DNA from: Numida meleagris
Taxonomy: Eukaryota; Chordata; Aves; Galliformes; Numididae
DNA: 64,000 bases
NCBI RefSeq assembly: GCF_002078875.1
Contig: NC_034421.1
Coordinates: 14,114,781 to 14,178,780 of the forward strand
Direction of reading: 5' to 3'
Under the pieces are notes generated by a model. It saw nothing but the letters and a program-made list of their open reading frames with translations, did no database searches and was not told the origin of the DNA. The position numbers and the translations under genes are program-made. Below are positions 11,829 through 24,853 of the stretch, piece after piece. Every line of letters begins with the position of its first letter. Within the stretch, counting starts at the first letter, position 1.

Positions 11829-13450
11829 ATATAACGCTGCAGCTAAACTCAGCGGGGCGGTAACGAGTGTTGGAACACCCACTGAAGTCCCGTACTTGTT
11901 TCATCATGGGAGCTCATAAACCTGCCAGTCCTTGTTTGCCATCCCATCATCTACTTCCTGATTACAACTTTGCTCTCCTGCTTTGAGGAAGAGCTGTGAT
12001 ACACTTTTCTTAGAACCTGCTCCTGGTTAACTGTTGTCATGAAGACACAGCCCTGAAGCGTCACTCTCTGCTGGGCGTCACTGTGAAGCTTTCCTGCGTA
12101 TTTGTGCATTGCAGCACAGAACATGAGAACTTCTGGTGGTTAGAGTTTTTTAGTAGATACCACTGTACAAAGATCCCTGCAAGTGCTCTTAAAAACTCTT
12201 TCATATCATCTTAAAAATAAAGAAAGGGTGGGGGCAGGCACCAGGGAATTCCTAGCCTGCTGCCCCAGGACCATCTTTGGGTTAGGAGGATTCTACTAGA
12301 GCCTGTTTCCAAAAGGCTGTTCATGTCTTCCAGCTCGGACTAAAAAGGCCTGTAGCTGACATAACTACAGAAGGGAGGCAGAGAACAAGCAACAATACCT
12401 GTGCATCCTCATGTGAGTGCATCAGCAGCTTCCTGTCCCTCCTAACTGCTCCTCTCATTCATTACTCCGATGACAAGAAAGCCAGCTTTGCTTTGCCTGT
12501 CTTCCTGCTTGTTTGACAGCTGCTGTAATTAAATGGTTCTCTACGTTCATTAAGCCTGCCACAAAAATGAGAGTGGCTTTCACAGAGGTCAATACGCTGT
12601 AATAAATGGAAAGTAACAAATCAGTTTGCATCTGTTTAATTTCTGTAGTGCTGCATTTAAGTATATAGGTAATTGAAAGTCCCCACTCCTTGCCCTCTCC
12701 CTAGCCTTGGGCAACCCTGGAAGTAGTATAAGCAAGCTCTTTGATAATATTCTTTGGCAGAACCTTTAGTTGCATACAACACACTGGGTTGCAACTTTTT
12801 ACAACACACTATGTAAAACTAGAAAGGGGACTTCAGGCAGCTCACAACGAAGCAGGTTTTTTAGCTCATCTTTTTGCCAGCACTACTCCAGAGCACACCC
12901 CACAGTCCAGCACGTTGAACGCTTTAACACAGTGGAGCACACAGTAACATAAGTTCATGCGCAGTGGCAGCTGAGAAAAAGCCATCATCTTCATGAAGAA
13001 ACTGGCACAACAGCACATTCCTGGTCACTTTTGATAGACACCTCTATGTTTCTGTTATGCTTTAACACAAAGCCGCTTGTTTTTGGCTTAAGGGGCATAC
13101 AGCATGTATCAGGCAGTAGTATGGGAGGGATAACCAAGTAGCCAAAGGCAGCATAGCTGCTATTTAAAATATATGCATATGTAGGAGGGAAGAGGTAGGG
13201 TAGGAGCCCAGAATTAGAAGCTGGCTGGAGAAAGGCTGATGGGTAAAGCAAATGAGAGCATTCTTCCCAATTACGGTCAGCATTTTAAGCTGCTTGAGGA
13301 AGAGGAGACTGTGTTAACAATAGGAGCTGCAACTTGAAAGAAGGGAAGGTCAGATTCAAGTGGATAATCTTCACTCACAGGAGCAAGATAATAAAAAATA
13401 GGGCTGTAAATTTAACACAGCATTTTAAAACTGTTGTTTCTGCTCATTAA

Positions 13451-13490
13451 CTGCTCATTAACCCCTTTCTGTTTTCAGAAAGGGGAGCAG
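13451..13490. repeat. strong inverted repeat / hairpin
   Basis: CCCCTTTCTG (13462-13471), a TTTT loop (13472-13475) and CAGAAAGGGG (13476-13485) form a perfect 10-bp stem. Outside it CTGCT (13451-13455) can pair with AGCAG (13486-13490), leaving a six-base bulge on one side. It lies about 240 bases beyond the likely distal poly(A) signal of JPT2 on the minus strand. Function is unknown. Confidence 0.8.
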
Positions 13491-13729
13491 GAGCCAACTG
13501 GGTAGAAGCCTGCACATCCACATAGCCCACTGCCTGTTTGCTGGGGCTCTGTTCATCAATTTTTGGCTAGCAGGGAATCATTACTTCATGTATGGTTGAT
13601 AAAAAGTAATGACACAGAAGCTTTGTCACTGTACCGGTCTCATAGTTTACGCTCACATAAGTCAGTATCCTTTTGTTTTCTATAGTCCAGTACAACACAA
13701 TATCCAGGTTGTGACACTCTTTATTTTTC

Positions 13730-13735
13730 AAGAAA
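13730..13735 (-). terminator. JPT2: distal poly(A) signal of JPT2 (AATAAA on minus)
   Basis: TTTATT on the plus strand gives AATAAA on the minus strand. It is followed within 25-40 bases by the GU-rich stretch ATTGTGTTGT on the minus strand, the usual downstream element. Confidence 0.6.
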
Positions 13736-15087
13736 AGTAAACACATTAATGCAGAACCCTAGCCTCAGCATTCTAAGCCTTCATCTTTCCCACAGGGAAG
13801 TGATACAGGATGTCAGCAGAGCCTGAAGCACAAGTTTAACAACAGACAATTCAGAGGACTTGAACAAAACGCGAGGTGGCAGCTGACTCCTAAGCTACGG
13901 AGACACTTTGGCAGGCAAGCACCAAGCAGCTCTCCATCACACCATCACCCAGGCAGCTAAGACACAGAAAAAACGCAGTAATGCTACTTATTAAAACAGA
14001 GAGTACATTAACCTTCCTCATCAAGATTGAAAACTGTGGGTCTTGTTTACCAAAGGTCACGCAGTGATGCAACAGGACAGTATCAGAAAATGCTTGCTTA
14101 AAATGTAGTGCATAGAAGTCAGCAGTCTTAACAGGGGCAAAATGACACCATCTTGATTAAAGATCAGACACATCTGCATTTTCCTTCTGCAACTAGACCA
14201 GTAGCCTGGATAATGATCTACACCAAGGGTGCTTCAAATCCTCAATTTAGAAGCAAAGTAATGAACTTATGTACAGAGCTGTGAAATGAAACCATTCTGT
14301 AGTCCACAATACAAGGACAATCTCTTGTTACCAATGCAACTGCTATCAAGGACATACACAGGTTCTCACACTAAGCAGATCCTATCCACAGCATTGTGCA
14401 TACTTGAGAGAAGAGTTTTGAACTGCCAGTGCCAAATTTCTCTGTGCAGAATAGAAAAATGACAAGTAACAAGAGCTAAGTGAGAGGCTCTGCAGGGCAT
14501 CACAGCCTGCAACTTAAGGCACAATATCAGCAGGCTTGAAACATCCTAGCTGAGAAGCCACCATGTCCAGCTCACCAGGAGTTATAGTTACTTCACTTTG
14601 TTGGCAGAGATAATATGGCACAAGAGGGCAGTTCTACACACTCACTGGAAGTGTAGATATAGGAATACAACTTCTTCACATAAAGAGAATCCTCTGCTTA
14701 AGGGGAGTTATTACACTGTACTACAAATAGACTTATTCAATATTGAAAATATTTGAATATTCAAACCAACACTGAAGAGCGTAACAGCATCCCTGTATTG
14801 TGCAGAACATGAAATGTTCCCCCCTTCCAAACCCCCCCAAAAAGCCTGACTAGCCCACCCTTGCTGCATCCCTTCACTCCCCAGGGCTGAGAGATGCTTT
14901 CTCATGAGCCACCTCAGGTAGGATGTCACATCTCCAAAGCACACTTTACACTACAGAAGGCCCAAGAACTTTGTGCAGTTTTTCCAGTTTCAGATAAAAT
15001 TCCGTGTTATCTCCATTCAGTCAGATCACCAATTAATTTATAAGAGCACACATCTACAGCACGCAGTGAAGTAGCAAAATACAGAGG

Positions 15088-15093
15088 TTTATT
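15088..15093 (-). terminator. JPT2: possible proximal poly(A) signal of JPT2
   Basis: TTTATT on the plus strand (AATAAA on minus), 2.24 kb after the JPT2 stop. Use would give a shorter 3' UTR. Confidence 0.4.
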
Positions 15094-17333
15094 GACAAGT
15101 GCATGATTCGTCATTTGATTTCCAATCTTCTTCTGTAGCAGAGAAAGGTTCTTATCAAGTTCACTTGATGGAGACATGGTTTAGATACCAACAAAAAAAA
15201 GCATGTAAACAATCAGTTTATCCAATTCAAAGGCCCAGTCTGAAGTTTGTTTAAAAAACAGGCACTGTAGCCAATGCACTAAAAGATGACAAACCTAAGC
15301 TCAGCATTAGAGACAAAGTCAATTGTACCAGATCCGTCAATGCAGAAAGCAGCTTCTGGTTGAGTTTTGTTTTTAATCTAGTAACCTCTTAAAATCCTGT
15401 CAAGTGTGGAACAAGGTATTGAAACAGAAGTGTCTGAAACTCAGCCAGAGGCAAGGCAGCACAGACTTGAGAAAAGCTGCTAAGAAATACATGTTTGGAA
15501 GTAATATAAATCCAATACAAGGTTTAAATTAGAATCCCTGTGTTGTTCTTCAAGGATGCCAAACAACAGAAAGCCCAAAATCTGTCTGAAAGACACAAAG
15601 GCTTTGGAATTCCTGCTTCCCATGGCTATTTAGATCCTTAGAACTGCCCCATGTCTCTTCACTTTCACAGTCTGAAAAGGCAACTAGGTCTTCACAGTCA
15701 TCCACCACTTCTGACAAACTAAACAGAGAGGTCTATAAGCAGAGCAGACTAATAAGCACCATAATCAGAGTGTTTTTTAGCACCTGACCCAGAGACAGTT
15801 CCCTCTAAACAGCAACAGTTTTCAGGGAACCTGGGCTAGAACAGCAGTGAATATAAGCAGATAAGGCCACTTGTTCTTTGGTGTACCTGAACAACTCCTG
15901 TTTTGATATGTCAAATTTAAAAAGTCACTACTAAATGCACCAAGCTCTCTAAGCACCTAATGTTAACATTCAAATAAGAAAGCTCTGAATAGGATCAGAA
16001 AACCCATTCAGAGTCAGCAGTGGGAGCTACCCTCCCCACATATTCTTGTTCAAAAAATGCACATCTTCCAAACATGATTTAAGATAGCCAGCATGATCAA
16101 AAGGGTTGTATTGCAGAAGTCTTTGCTTCTCCAACTAGGATAGTCTACAGTATGACTCAAAATAACTACAGTCATGGTTTGGGAAGAATTCAAATCGATT
16201 CTCTTCCTTAGCAACAAAAATCTGAGGCAATCAAAGGCAAATGCGAGGCTGACCGAAGACGAGAGAATTCACTAACAGAGTCAGCACAGGCAAACGAAAA
16301 AATGCACTGTGGTGAAGACAGTATAACAGTCCTGGTTTCCGCAGCGTACAAAAGTAAAAAACCATTGCAGAAACTAAGGCATTTCTATACAGGTTGGGTT
16401 ATCAAAGCCAGCTGGCTAGACATCTCAGCATATTTTCTACAGTAACTGTAGACCATACGTTGTTTCTGTTCAAAGAGTACTACAGAGCTACTGCTTGCAC
16501 TCACATCTTTTCCATAAGGTGTGCAAGCACTCAACCACAATACTTTCATTTAAAGTCTTCTAGAAGCACCTACATGAAACGGTACACTGGACTGGTATTA
16601 CCATTTATCTAGAGCTAGTCACAGTCATCAGCAGATTACTGAAGGCAGAAGAAAGGCCTGAATACTCTGAGGAGGGAAAAAAAAAACCATCAAGATATCT
16701 ATTAGCATATGGTGATTTATGAGAGTATAAAAGAGAGCTTCAGCATGTTTTGTCCTTGAATCAGCAATCACATGCTGTGAAGCAAGAAAGGAGAGAGAGA
16801 ACCAAAGATTAAAGATGCTCAGGAGCACAGTTGCACTAGTTGTTCCAGTGGAACTATTTACATTAAAGCAACTGCAAGTCAACTCGCACTGTGAACCTGT
16901 CTCCTATTGCCTAGAAAAAAGCATAGCCTACCTGCTTTGCTCCAAAACATTCCAGATGTGACCTCCAGGTCCCTACCCATTCACAGTGTTTTACATGTTG
17001 ACTGTACAGAAAAGCCTAGCTTCACCAGTGTCCTGAGCCACTTGCTAACCTGATGAACTCACCACAGACAGCACTGCTCTTTCACAAAGTTACACTAATG
17101 TTCCCCTCCACCACCCACCCAGGCAGTCCCATACTCCTGTCTTCCACAGGGCATCCCTTCCCTCCCCTCAGCCCTCCCTCCCCAAATCATCAGGTTTCTT
17201 TTCCACACACTTAAGCACAACCCTCATCCATCAGCCTAAGGATCTATCCACAAATAATACCCTGAAAACTGACCTCGCAACCACAGACCAGAGTTTCTGT
17301 GCAGACTCCGTTAGTGAAAGTGAACAGATAACC

Positions 17334-17518
17334 CTAATAGAATGCAATGCTAGATTTTCCACCCGGGGGATTGAGAACTTTGTTGTGTGAGCGTGGCCTC
17401 GGCCCTAATCTGGGCTCATGATTGTCTATCTTGGGTTCTGGCTCCTTGCATCGCTCCTCCTTGCCCAAATCTTTTTTCTCGCCACCATCTTCCAGTTGTG
17501 GTTTGTTATTTTCTGCAG
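17334..17518 (-). CDS. JPT2: JPT2 coding exon 5 (terminal)
   Basis: Acceptor tttttatccag before CTGCAG. It reads [16 protein letters not shown] and then [20 protein letters not shown] to TAG at 17334-17336. It starts with two bases of a split codon (Gly or Ala junction) and is in frame with exon 4. Confidence 0.95.
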
Positions 17519-20500
17519 CTGGATAAAAAGAAAAAAAGGATCAGACCAACTTGCACACTATAGTGAATGAAGCACTTTTGGTACGTATCATCCTGAGTAG
17601 GCAAAATACTTCCCAACGTCTCCCCCATCCACAGCACACTAAGGACATAGTTTACACCTATTCATTTTTCCTGAAGGAAACAGATACCAGGAAAGAATTT
17701 CACTTTTGTAGTAGTTTTCTTCCTTAAGCAGTCTCTCTAGGAAAGATATGTAGGCCAAGCAACGTACCTTCAGAATTATTTTGGCACTTTCAGGCAATTA
17801 AAAGATGCAACATGCCAAGCAATCCTTTCATATCAAGCTTGAAAACCATGCACTCATCATTCCTTAACTATAATTAGCAGAGCAATAGCACATTTTGTCA
17901 GTCAGCTATTTGTTGTTTACAGCTAGAGGATGCCTAGATTACACACTTGGAAGAGACAGCAAGGGAGAATGAAAGAATCTAATAGGGTGTTTTATAAATA
18001 CGCAGATGTATCTATCTATAGTATCAATATGATCCCAAGCAAAGTCCATCTGCACACTATACACACATCACCGAGACTTAAGCATGCGGTGTTCTCCTCA
18101 GTAAGAGGAAGAGGATGATTTCCCTGAAGTCATATGACTCAGTTTCTGACTGAGAAGGAAAACCTCCCCGTTACATTACGCTAACCTCTGGCCTGAGACT
18201 TAAGCTTGTAAGAGGAAGCACAAGAAACTATTCCTCAGAGCACATATTCTCAAAAACAGCAGGGTTTCTCTTGCTGACCTTCTGGCTTCTTTGGTGTTTC
18301 ATCTTCCTTCAAGACGATGTGATCCTGCAATGAAACCAAAACCAACCTTAGTATACCACTGTTCTCAAACAGTAACCCTATCATAGAATCTTCAGATTTT
18401 GCTTTCTTTCTGACCAACGTTCATTTGTTTATCATGGTAAGAGACGATAGCCACAGATACCGTGCACAGCCCTTCATCCCCTCCACCTCTATATAATCCC
18501 AAAAGCATCACCAGAATTAAACTCTCAAAGTTAACTTTTACATTATGCTCAGGTGCCCATCTCAGACAATTCACTGAAAGAAGTGAAAACACCCCATAAG
18601 CTGTTTTGAGGCTTAAAACCTGGTGATAGACAGCTCAGCACAAAGAGAGAATTACCACGCTTGACAAATACCTCATATCACTCCAGAGAAGTCAAGCCTT
18701 AACCTGGAGCAGCTAGAACACAAGCAGCCCTGCAGCACTCACACTGATAAGTGGCAGCTCCTGTTGTAGGTAGGCATCAGCAGTGACCCAAATGGGACAG
18801 TAATTAACAAAGCCTTTTGAGACCGCTTTCCCAGCAATGTTAACTGATCATCAGACATACACAGCAATACTTCAGAAAAGTTTCCATGTTTTCCCCACCC
18901 ACAGAACAGGCATTTCCTACAATCACTGCGAGCTGCAATCTCCTTCCCATCCCTGTATTTCCCGTAAATGCTGAGAGGAGTCACAGAGCAGCTCCATGAC
19001 GGGGCACAGAGGAACAAAAAGCACTTTCCTATGCCGGCAGCACTGCTCCCAACAAAACCCAGATTCCACAGCCTTTCTTTTCTTCCTCCTTTCTTACGAC
19101 CCAATCCCTCCCAAGTAAACTACAGATCACGCATTAAAAGTCAGGTAAAAGCCCGTGACCAGCACCTTCAAATTTAAGGGGGAAAATAGAGAAAACTAAA
19201 TTGCTGCAATCTTTCCTTCCTAAGGTTCCATGAAAAATGAGACTGCTAATACATTCCCAGCGTAAGGAGTGCCACTGCACCCCATGGTACCTGACACATC
19301 AAAACCCTTGGCACCACAGCAATCGCTCCTTCAGGAGTACCCGCTCAGAGCAAAGCAGCAGTTGCAAACCCAAACAAAGGGCTCTTGAACGCATAAGCTG
19401 AATAGAATTAGCAATGTTTCTTTTTTTTTTCTCTTTTCCAAAACCAGATTTGGTTGCAACCACAAGCCTCTCCAACTGTTCCATGTTCCAGCTTTAAGAC
19501 TGACAAATAATAACTGATACAGCAAGACACGCGTTCGTCTGACATCACAGAATCACGCTCGATCTGACACTCAAAGCTGACCTTCAGTTAGTTTTTCCAC
19601 GGGGGTCATTAAGCTTCATCTCCTGCTGAAGTCCTTTCACACTGAACACAGATGCATGTATTTGGGAGAGGTGAAGAGGGCAGCAAGGTCACTGCAGCCC
19701 ACTGATATTCACCAGTTTTCCAGACCGGGTGTCAGCATCACCTCTGCCAAATTGCAGAATAAAGAGAAATACCTTCCACCCACCTTAAAAGATTTCTCGG
19801 GTGTGTGCCACAGAAACTCCAGCCATACCTCCCCTAAGATCAAACGATTCAGAAGCACTTTTTTCTTAATACAGTTATTAACAGCAATTATCCGTTTTAT
19901 CACTATCTGCAAGCACACTGAGAACCAATACACCACAGACAAACTATTACAAGGGATTTCAGGACTAGCTGTCTAATCTGAAGTTACCCCATGCATCATT
20001 TAGGCTTGCCCCCTTAAGAACGACAGGCATTGCTGTACAGCTGACAAGGCTCTAAGGTGACTCTCTGAGCTGCCAGCTTCTTGGTGCAAGTGAGAGACAA
20101 ACCAATACCTTAGGCTTGTTTGGGTGTGCTCGCACAACGTTGGTAGATACTGGAGACCCAAAGATATCACTTGTCTTCCCACCAGGTGGATTCATACGCG
20201 GACGAGGCTGAGCAGTACCAGAATCCTCAAAAATACCACTTTCTTTTCCCCCTGAAAAACAGTTGGATTTTTTTCCTTTTCAGATGACTTAATTTTACCA
20301 AGCTACACTAAAAAAAAGGCAACAATTCAAAGACTTCTAGAACCTTACTAGCTAGAGACTTACTTTCTCTTGCCTGAATATACTGGTTGAAATCCTTTAT
20401 TACAAGAATTCAATAGAGGATCTCAGATTCACAGCTGTACTTGCTGCAGCTAGCTGACAACAGAGCTCTAGAATAGAAGCAGTTTCCTTTCATCACTTCC

Positions 20501-23500
20501 TAGGGCTCAACTCAGAAAGAATTAGACTAGATGTGCTAAAATCCTATGAATATGTAAGCCACTCAAATATTCATCTCTTCATGCACGTGAATAGTTTTAG
20601 CGCTCAGGCCCACTCACGCTGTAAAAACACGACATCAGATGACAATGTTCTACAGCAGTAGCACAAACCCAGCTCTGCTCTGCAACTCAGATGCTGTGGG
20701 AGGTGGCTGCCCTTACCTGGAGGGTTTGTTCTTTTCGGAAGATTCTGCGGTTCTTCTGATGCTCCAAAGATATTGGATGCCATTCGGTGCGGCTTGCTGG
20801 AAGAAGAAACTTCTTCTGTGCTTCCAAAGAGATTACTGGAACCTCCTCCAGGGGGCTTCAGCACCCTGCAGCACAGAAGGAGGGAAGCGGGAGATGAACG
20901 TCTGTTTGGAAACGTATTGGATGCCCCCTCCAGGATCTCCCCTGGATGTTACGATTAACTATTCTGATTGGAACTTCCTTCAGGTAAATCCAAGTCCATG
21001 ACATACCTACTTTTCAGAAGATGTCCTAATAACATACTCTCAAGTTTCACATAAGCAGTGCCAACCTCCTGCTCGGTCAATCTGATCTTGGCTGTGACCT
21101 GAAATGCTCATGAAGTGGCACCAGAACAAACTGCTGTGCTGCCTGAGGTCTGCCAGACACGACACGGGATTAAGGCACAAACCAGAGTCAGAAATCTCCT
21201 GAAAACAAGCCGTTAATTACAGCATCCAACAGAGTTCAAACAAATTTTTACGAGTGGAAGTTCAACAAATAAAGCCAGACATCTCCTAACTACTAAAAGC
21301 GTGCTAGTTTCAGCCATCAGTTATCAAATTAGGTGCTGCAGAGTTCAGAACAGAAAGGAAATGCGAGAAGCAAAATTTTCAGTTGTCGATGCAAAACCAT
21401 TAAGAGCAAAGTTCTGCACTACAGGTACATCAGTAGATCCTATTAAAAATGGAAGATTATATCAGAAATGGATCGACTTATTGAAAACCTACCAAAAATC
21501 ATGCTTGCCATTAAATAAGCCTACAGCTAATACCAATGCCCTGTTCAGCACCTTGGTTCTGTCCTTAAAAAGAGTGGAGCCATCACCTGGGAGTAGTGTA
21601 AGTGGAACTGATCGGAAAATCCACAGAAGCAGCACAGCAAAGCAATGCCCATCTAGGCATCAAAACCCACATTCACAGTTGTATCTACTTGATCAATTAC
21701 CTGCAACCCTCATAGCTGAGCAAAAATAGCAGCTGAGTTACACCTCTTCTAACCCAAATACCTGGAGCCTAAGGAACCTTTCCTTTTATACAAAGAGAAC
21801 AGTTATGAATTACAGGATCTTTAACACCTCCCCTCCAGATGAATCCAAATGTCAGTGAATTAACAACGCAGTGCAGCACAGGGCTCCAGCGTTTGCAGCA
21901 GAGGCCAGCCAGTCCAGGCCAGTCATCCATCAGGCGTAAGAAGAGGTTCCTCTCAGCCAAGATCTTTTATTAAGATTTAATCCCACAAAGGCTGAGTTAT
22001 TAAGCTGCCCCATCAGGAAATGGGTTCTGTCAGCACGTCAGGATGCAGAAAGCAGTTCTGTTCTCTTTGGGAGGAGGGAGACAAAAGCTCCTCTTTTGGT
22101 CTGGGAGTCGTTTCTAGAGTCAGAAGCGCTCTCAGAAGGATGCTGTCTTTACTGGCCAATTCCAGCGTTCTGCCCTTAGCATGGCTGGCGTTCATGAACC
22201 TCTTCATCTTGAGGAAGCAACCAAAAGCTGCACGGGCAGGACTGAGCAAAAGGCTGATTTACACTTCAGTGTTCAACACACTATGGATCCAACTACACTA
22301 AAGGCTTTCCATGTATTTCAGAAGATCTAAAATTGCTATTAAAGCATACATCACGTGGGCAAGTTACACATTTCCATAACTCACAATCGTCTAGAAACTG
22401 TAAGAGGCACTTTAAGTACTTACATGTGGGAGATGGAATGGAGAACTCAGGGAACAATAAAAAACAAGCTTTTCATTCCTGCAACTGTATTTAAGACCCA
22501 TTGCGAAAACAAATCTTGAGAAACCCTTAAGATTAAAGTCTCGAATACTGAACTAGCCAACTCAATTAAACATGACAAAAAATCAAACACCAACTGTTAA
22601 TCTTATGCTGCCCTCCCATTTTCAGACCAACATGCAACCCAAAAAACCACTGCTGCAATGCACAACCATCCCTCGTTGGCTGGAAGTCCGTCAATTCATC
22701 TCGAGCAGCCGAACTACAAACCCACCCTGTACGTTTAAAAGCCTTTCCTAATTGCTTTGTTCTCTCCTGGCAGGTTTGAAGAATTTTAATCAGGTTTTGT
22801 GGGCTTTATTTCTACACTCTAACACTGAATTTGAATGTTCTTTCCCAATTTAGCCTTTCAGCCAAGCTATGGAAGGAGCGCCAAGACTTATCCATTACTT
22901 CAAGACACTGGCTACCTACCTATATATTTATGTTAATCACACATTTACAATTACATACATCTGGAAGTAGAACACTGAAGCCCTACTGGTTCTCAGACAG
23001 TTCTACTAAAGTGGGGAAAAGAGAAGAGCTGCGTTCCACACCAGAGACCACCGCTACGCCGACGAGCAGAAGGCAGACCCCGAGGTGTGGGTCAGTGAGC
23101 TCTGAAGCAAAGACCAGAAAGCTACTGGTCAGCTTCTGCTGCTGGGTCACTGCCGGCTCCGTGCTCAGTGAACAGCTCACTCGTCTTACAAACAAACAGC
23201 AAGTTTGAGAGCATTATGCTATTGACCCGAAAGCTCTGCAGCACACTGCAGTGACGCCGATGGGGAGGAGGGCAGTATGTGTATCGCAATGTTGTATTTT
23301 CAAGGCCACCAGTTAGGACAACAGTCAACATTTTTGGCACAGCGGTTCGGAAGCTGCTCACACACCCGATGAGGGCCACAAAAATGATAAAAGGGACGAA
23401 AAGTGATCCAAGGGATCAAACGCCTCCTCCCCTACGGGACAGGCTGAGAGCTGGGGCTGCGCTGCCTGGAGAAGAGAAGGCTGCGGGGAGAGCTGAGAGC

Positions 23501-24853
23501 GGCCTTCAGTACCTAAAGGGAGCTATAAGAAAGAAGGGGACTGACTGCTTAGCAGGGAGTGCTGTGACAGGACAAGGGGAAATGATTTCAAATTAAGAGA
23601 GGGAAGATTTAGATTGGATATAAGGAAGAATCGGTTTGTTATAATGCGGGCAGTGAAGCACTGGGACAGGTTGCCCAGAGAGGCAGTGGGAGCTGCCCCA
23701 TCCTTGGAAACACCCAAGGTCAGGCTGGGTGGGCGCTGAGCACTGATGGAGCCATGGGTGTCCCTGTTCATTGCAGGGAAGTGGGACTCAGTGGCTTTGA
23801 AGGTCCCTTCCAACTCTATTCCAACTCTGTTCCAACTCTAACGACTCCGTGGACTGAGGATACGTAAAAGCAAAGCACTTGTACAGCAAACTCCTCCAGC
23901 AGAGCTATAAAATCTGCTCTATTTCATTTTCAGAGCAACAGCGGCTCTCAAACACTCAGCAGCTTTGCTTTATTTTGGAGCAGCAAAACTTGAACAATGA
24001 AGCTTTGTATTTTTAGAGTTTAATCGAAGTAAAGCCAAGCAGCTAACGTGTGCCAGCAGGCAGCTGTTTGTTTGCTATCACCGTGCACCGACGGGACAAC
24101 AACCCGCACCTCTCAGGGGACAACCATTTCAGCGCAGGCTTCCCGGGAAAGCGCTGTCAGCAGCGCTCAATTCCAGCGGTGTTTGCCCATAACCTCACTG
24201 CGAAGGTTTTCCCGAATCACCGCGGTTCTCTGCCACGGAGCCCAGCGCTTCCACCGCCGTTGGTGGCGGCTGCGTGGATTCTTGAACTGGAAGTGCCACG
24301 CAGCGAGAACTGCAGCAGGATTGGCGTTACCAACAAACAAAGCTCAGTTCAAGACCCGGAGGCCCGCGGGCTGAGCCCCGCTCCACGCGGTCTGCAAACT
24401 GCCCCGGGAACAGCGGCTCCTCAGACACGGAGCCGAGGGCAGAGCCCCCGGGGAAGCCCCGCACGCGGGGTCGGGGGACAAAGGCGGAGCGGGGCCCGCC
24501 TCGCGGGGCCGCGCCCTCAGCGCGCATCCCCCATCCCGCAGCCCGGCGCGTTCCGGCTCCGCGAGGGAACAATAAACGCACATCCGCTTCCCTCACGGCC
24601 TGGAGAACCCTCGGAGCGCGACCGAGCCCCGTCCCCTCGAGAAAAGCAAACGACCGAAGCGGCCCCGCGCGGCCCGGCGTCCCCCCCGGCCTCCGCCCCT
24701 CAGCGCCACGCCCCGGACAGAGCCCCCCGCGCGCCTCCAACCCGCGCCGAGCCCCGAACAAAGGCTGCCGGGACCCCCCACGCCGCCCCGCAGCCCTCAG
24801 CCGCCCCACCTGGAGCTGGGCTTGGCGGGCTCGGCCTCGGGGCCCTGGAACAT
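17334..24853 (-). CDS. JPT2: JPT2 (HN1L), Jupiter microtubule-associated homolog 2, complete, 5 coding exons
   Basis: Coding exons on the minus strand are 24853-24810, 20865-20717, 20251-20109, 18324-18279 and 17518-17334 (44, 149, 143, 46 and 185 nt; 567 in all). They encode 188 residues plus stop. All junctions are GT-AG and keep frame. The protein begins [15 protein letters not shown] and ends [17 protein letters not shown]. It has four PPGG repeats, each followed by Lys or Gly, Ser and a Phe-containing motif ([48 protein letters not shown]), plus the block [19 protein letters not shown]. These are diagnostic of JPT2 rather than its paralogue JPT1, and human JPT2 is about 190 residues. Family knowledge: a small, mostly disordered cytosolic protein reported to bind NAADP and to support NAADP-evoked calcium release. 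It is transcribed from a CpG island and lies just downstream of CRAMP1 on the same strand, as in human. The penultimate residues read AFY where human has SFY. Confidence 0.96.
18279..18324 (-). CDS. JPT2: JPT2 coding exon 4
   Basis: 46-nt exon. Acceptor ttgcag and donor GAAG with gtcagc. It encodes [15 protein letters not shown] plus one base, matching the segment after NKPK in the human protein. The donor is weaker than average (gtcagc). Confidence 0.9.
20109..20251 (-). CDS. JPT2: JPT2 coding exon 3
   Basis: Acceptor tgtttttcag, donor CCTAAG with gtattgg. It carries the second and third PPGG repeats and ends [10 protein letters not shown]. The phase (two bases in, zero out) fits both neighbours. 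Confidence 0.95.
20717..20865 (-). CDS. JPT2: JPT2 coding exon 2
   Basis: Acceptor gtgctgcag, donor CCTCCAG with gtaaggg. It encodes [15 protein letters not shown], then [20 protein letters not shown], ending at NPP plus one base of Gly. Confidence 0.96.
20866..24809 (-). other. JPT2: JPT2 intron 1
   Basis: 3.9-kb intron. It holds a plus-strand CR1 3' fragment at about 23370-23845 and otherwise unique sequence. An open frame of 142 codons (21301-21729, plus) has no recognisable domain. Confidence 0.85.
23370..23845 (+). mobile_element. CR1 LINE 3'-end fragment in JPT2 intron 1
   Basis: Sense CR1 blocks on the plus strand: the 'gacaggctgagagctggggctg' region, the 'aggacaaggggaaatgatttcaaa' region, the 'gacaggttgcccagagaggcagtggg' region and the tail 'aaggtcccttccaactct'. 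The tail has expanded into three copies of a TTCCAACTCT unit near 23808-23840. It is antisense to JPT2. Confidence 0.9.

Larger units (their letters stand above)
11401..13715. other. intergenic region between the CR1 copy and the JPT2 3' end
   Basis: A/T-rich unique sequence. It contains a TA microsatellite (11424-11452), an A-run near 11603-11618, a 25-bp tandem duplication (11779-11828) and a strong hairpin (13451-13490). No gene is recognised. Confidence 0.5.
13716..17333 (-). other. JPT2: JPT2 3' UTR (predicted)
   Basis: From the TAG at 17334 the minus strand continues without a splice signal of note, without CR1 insertions and with 3'-UTR-like A/T-rich composition, to a distal AATAAA at 13735-13730. 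A proximal AATAAA lies at 15093-15088. The long form would be about 3.6 kb and the short form about 2.3 kb. JPT2 mRNAs of other vertebrates also have long 3' UTRs. The end point is inferred, not shown by transcripts. Confidence 0.6.

Noticed and set aside
21301..21729. 142-codon plus-strand frame in JPT2 intron 1
   Set aside because: No family features, low-complexity content and no supporting signals.
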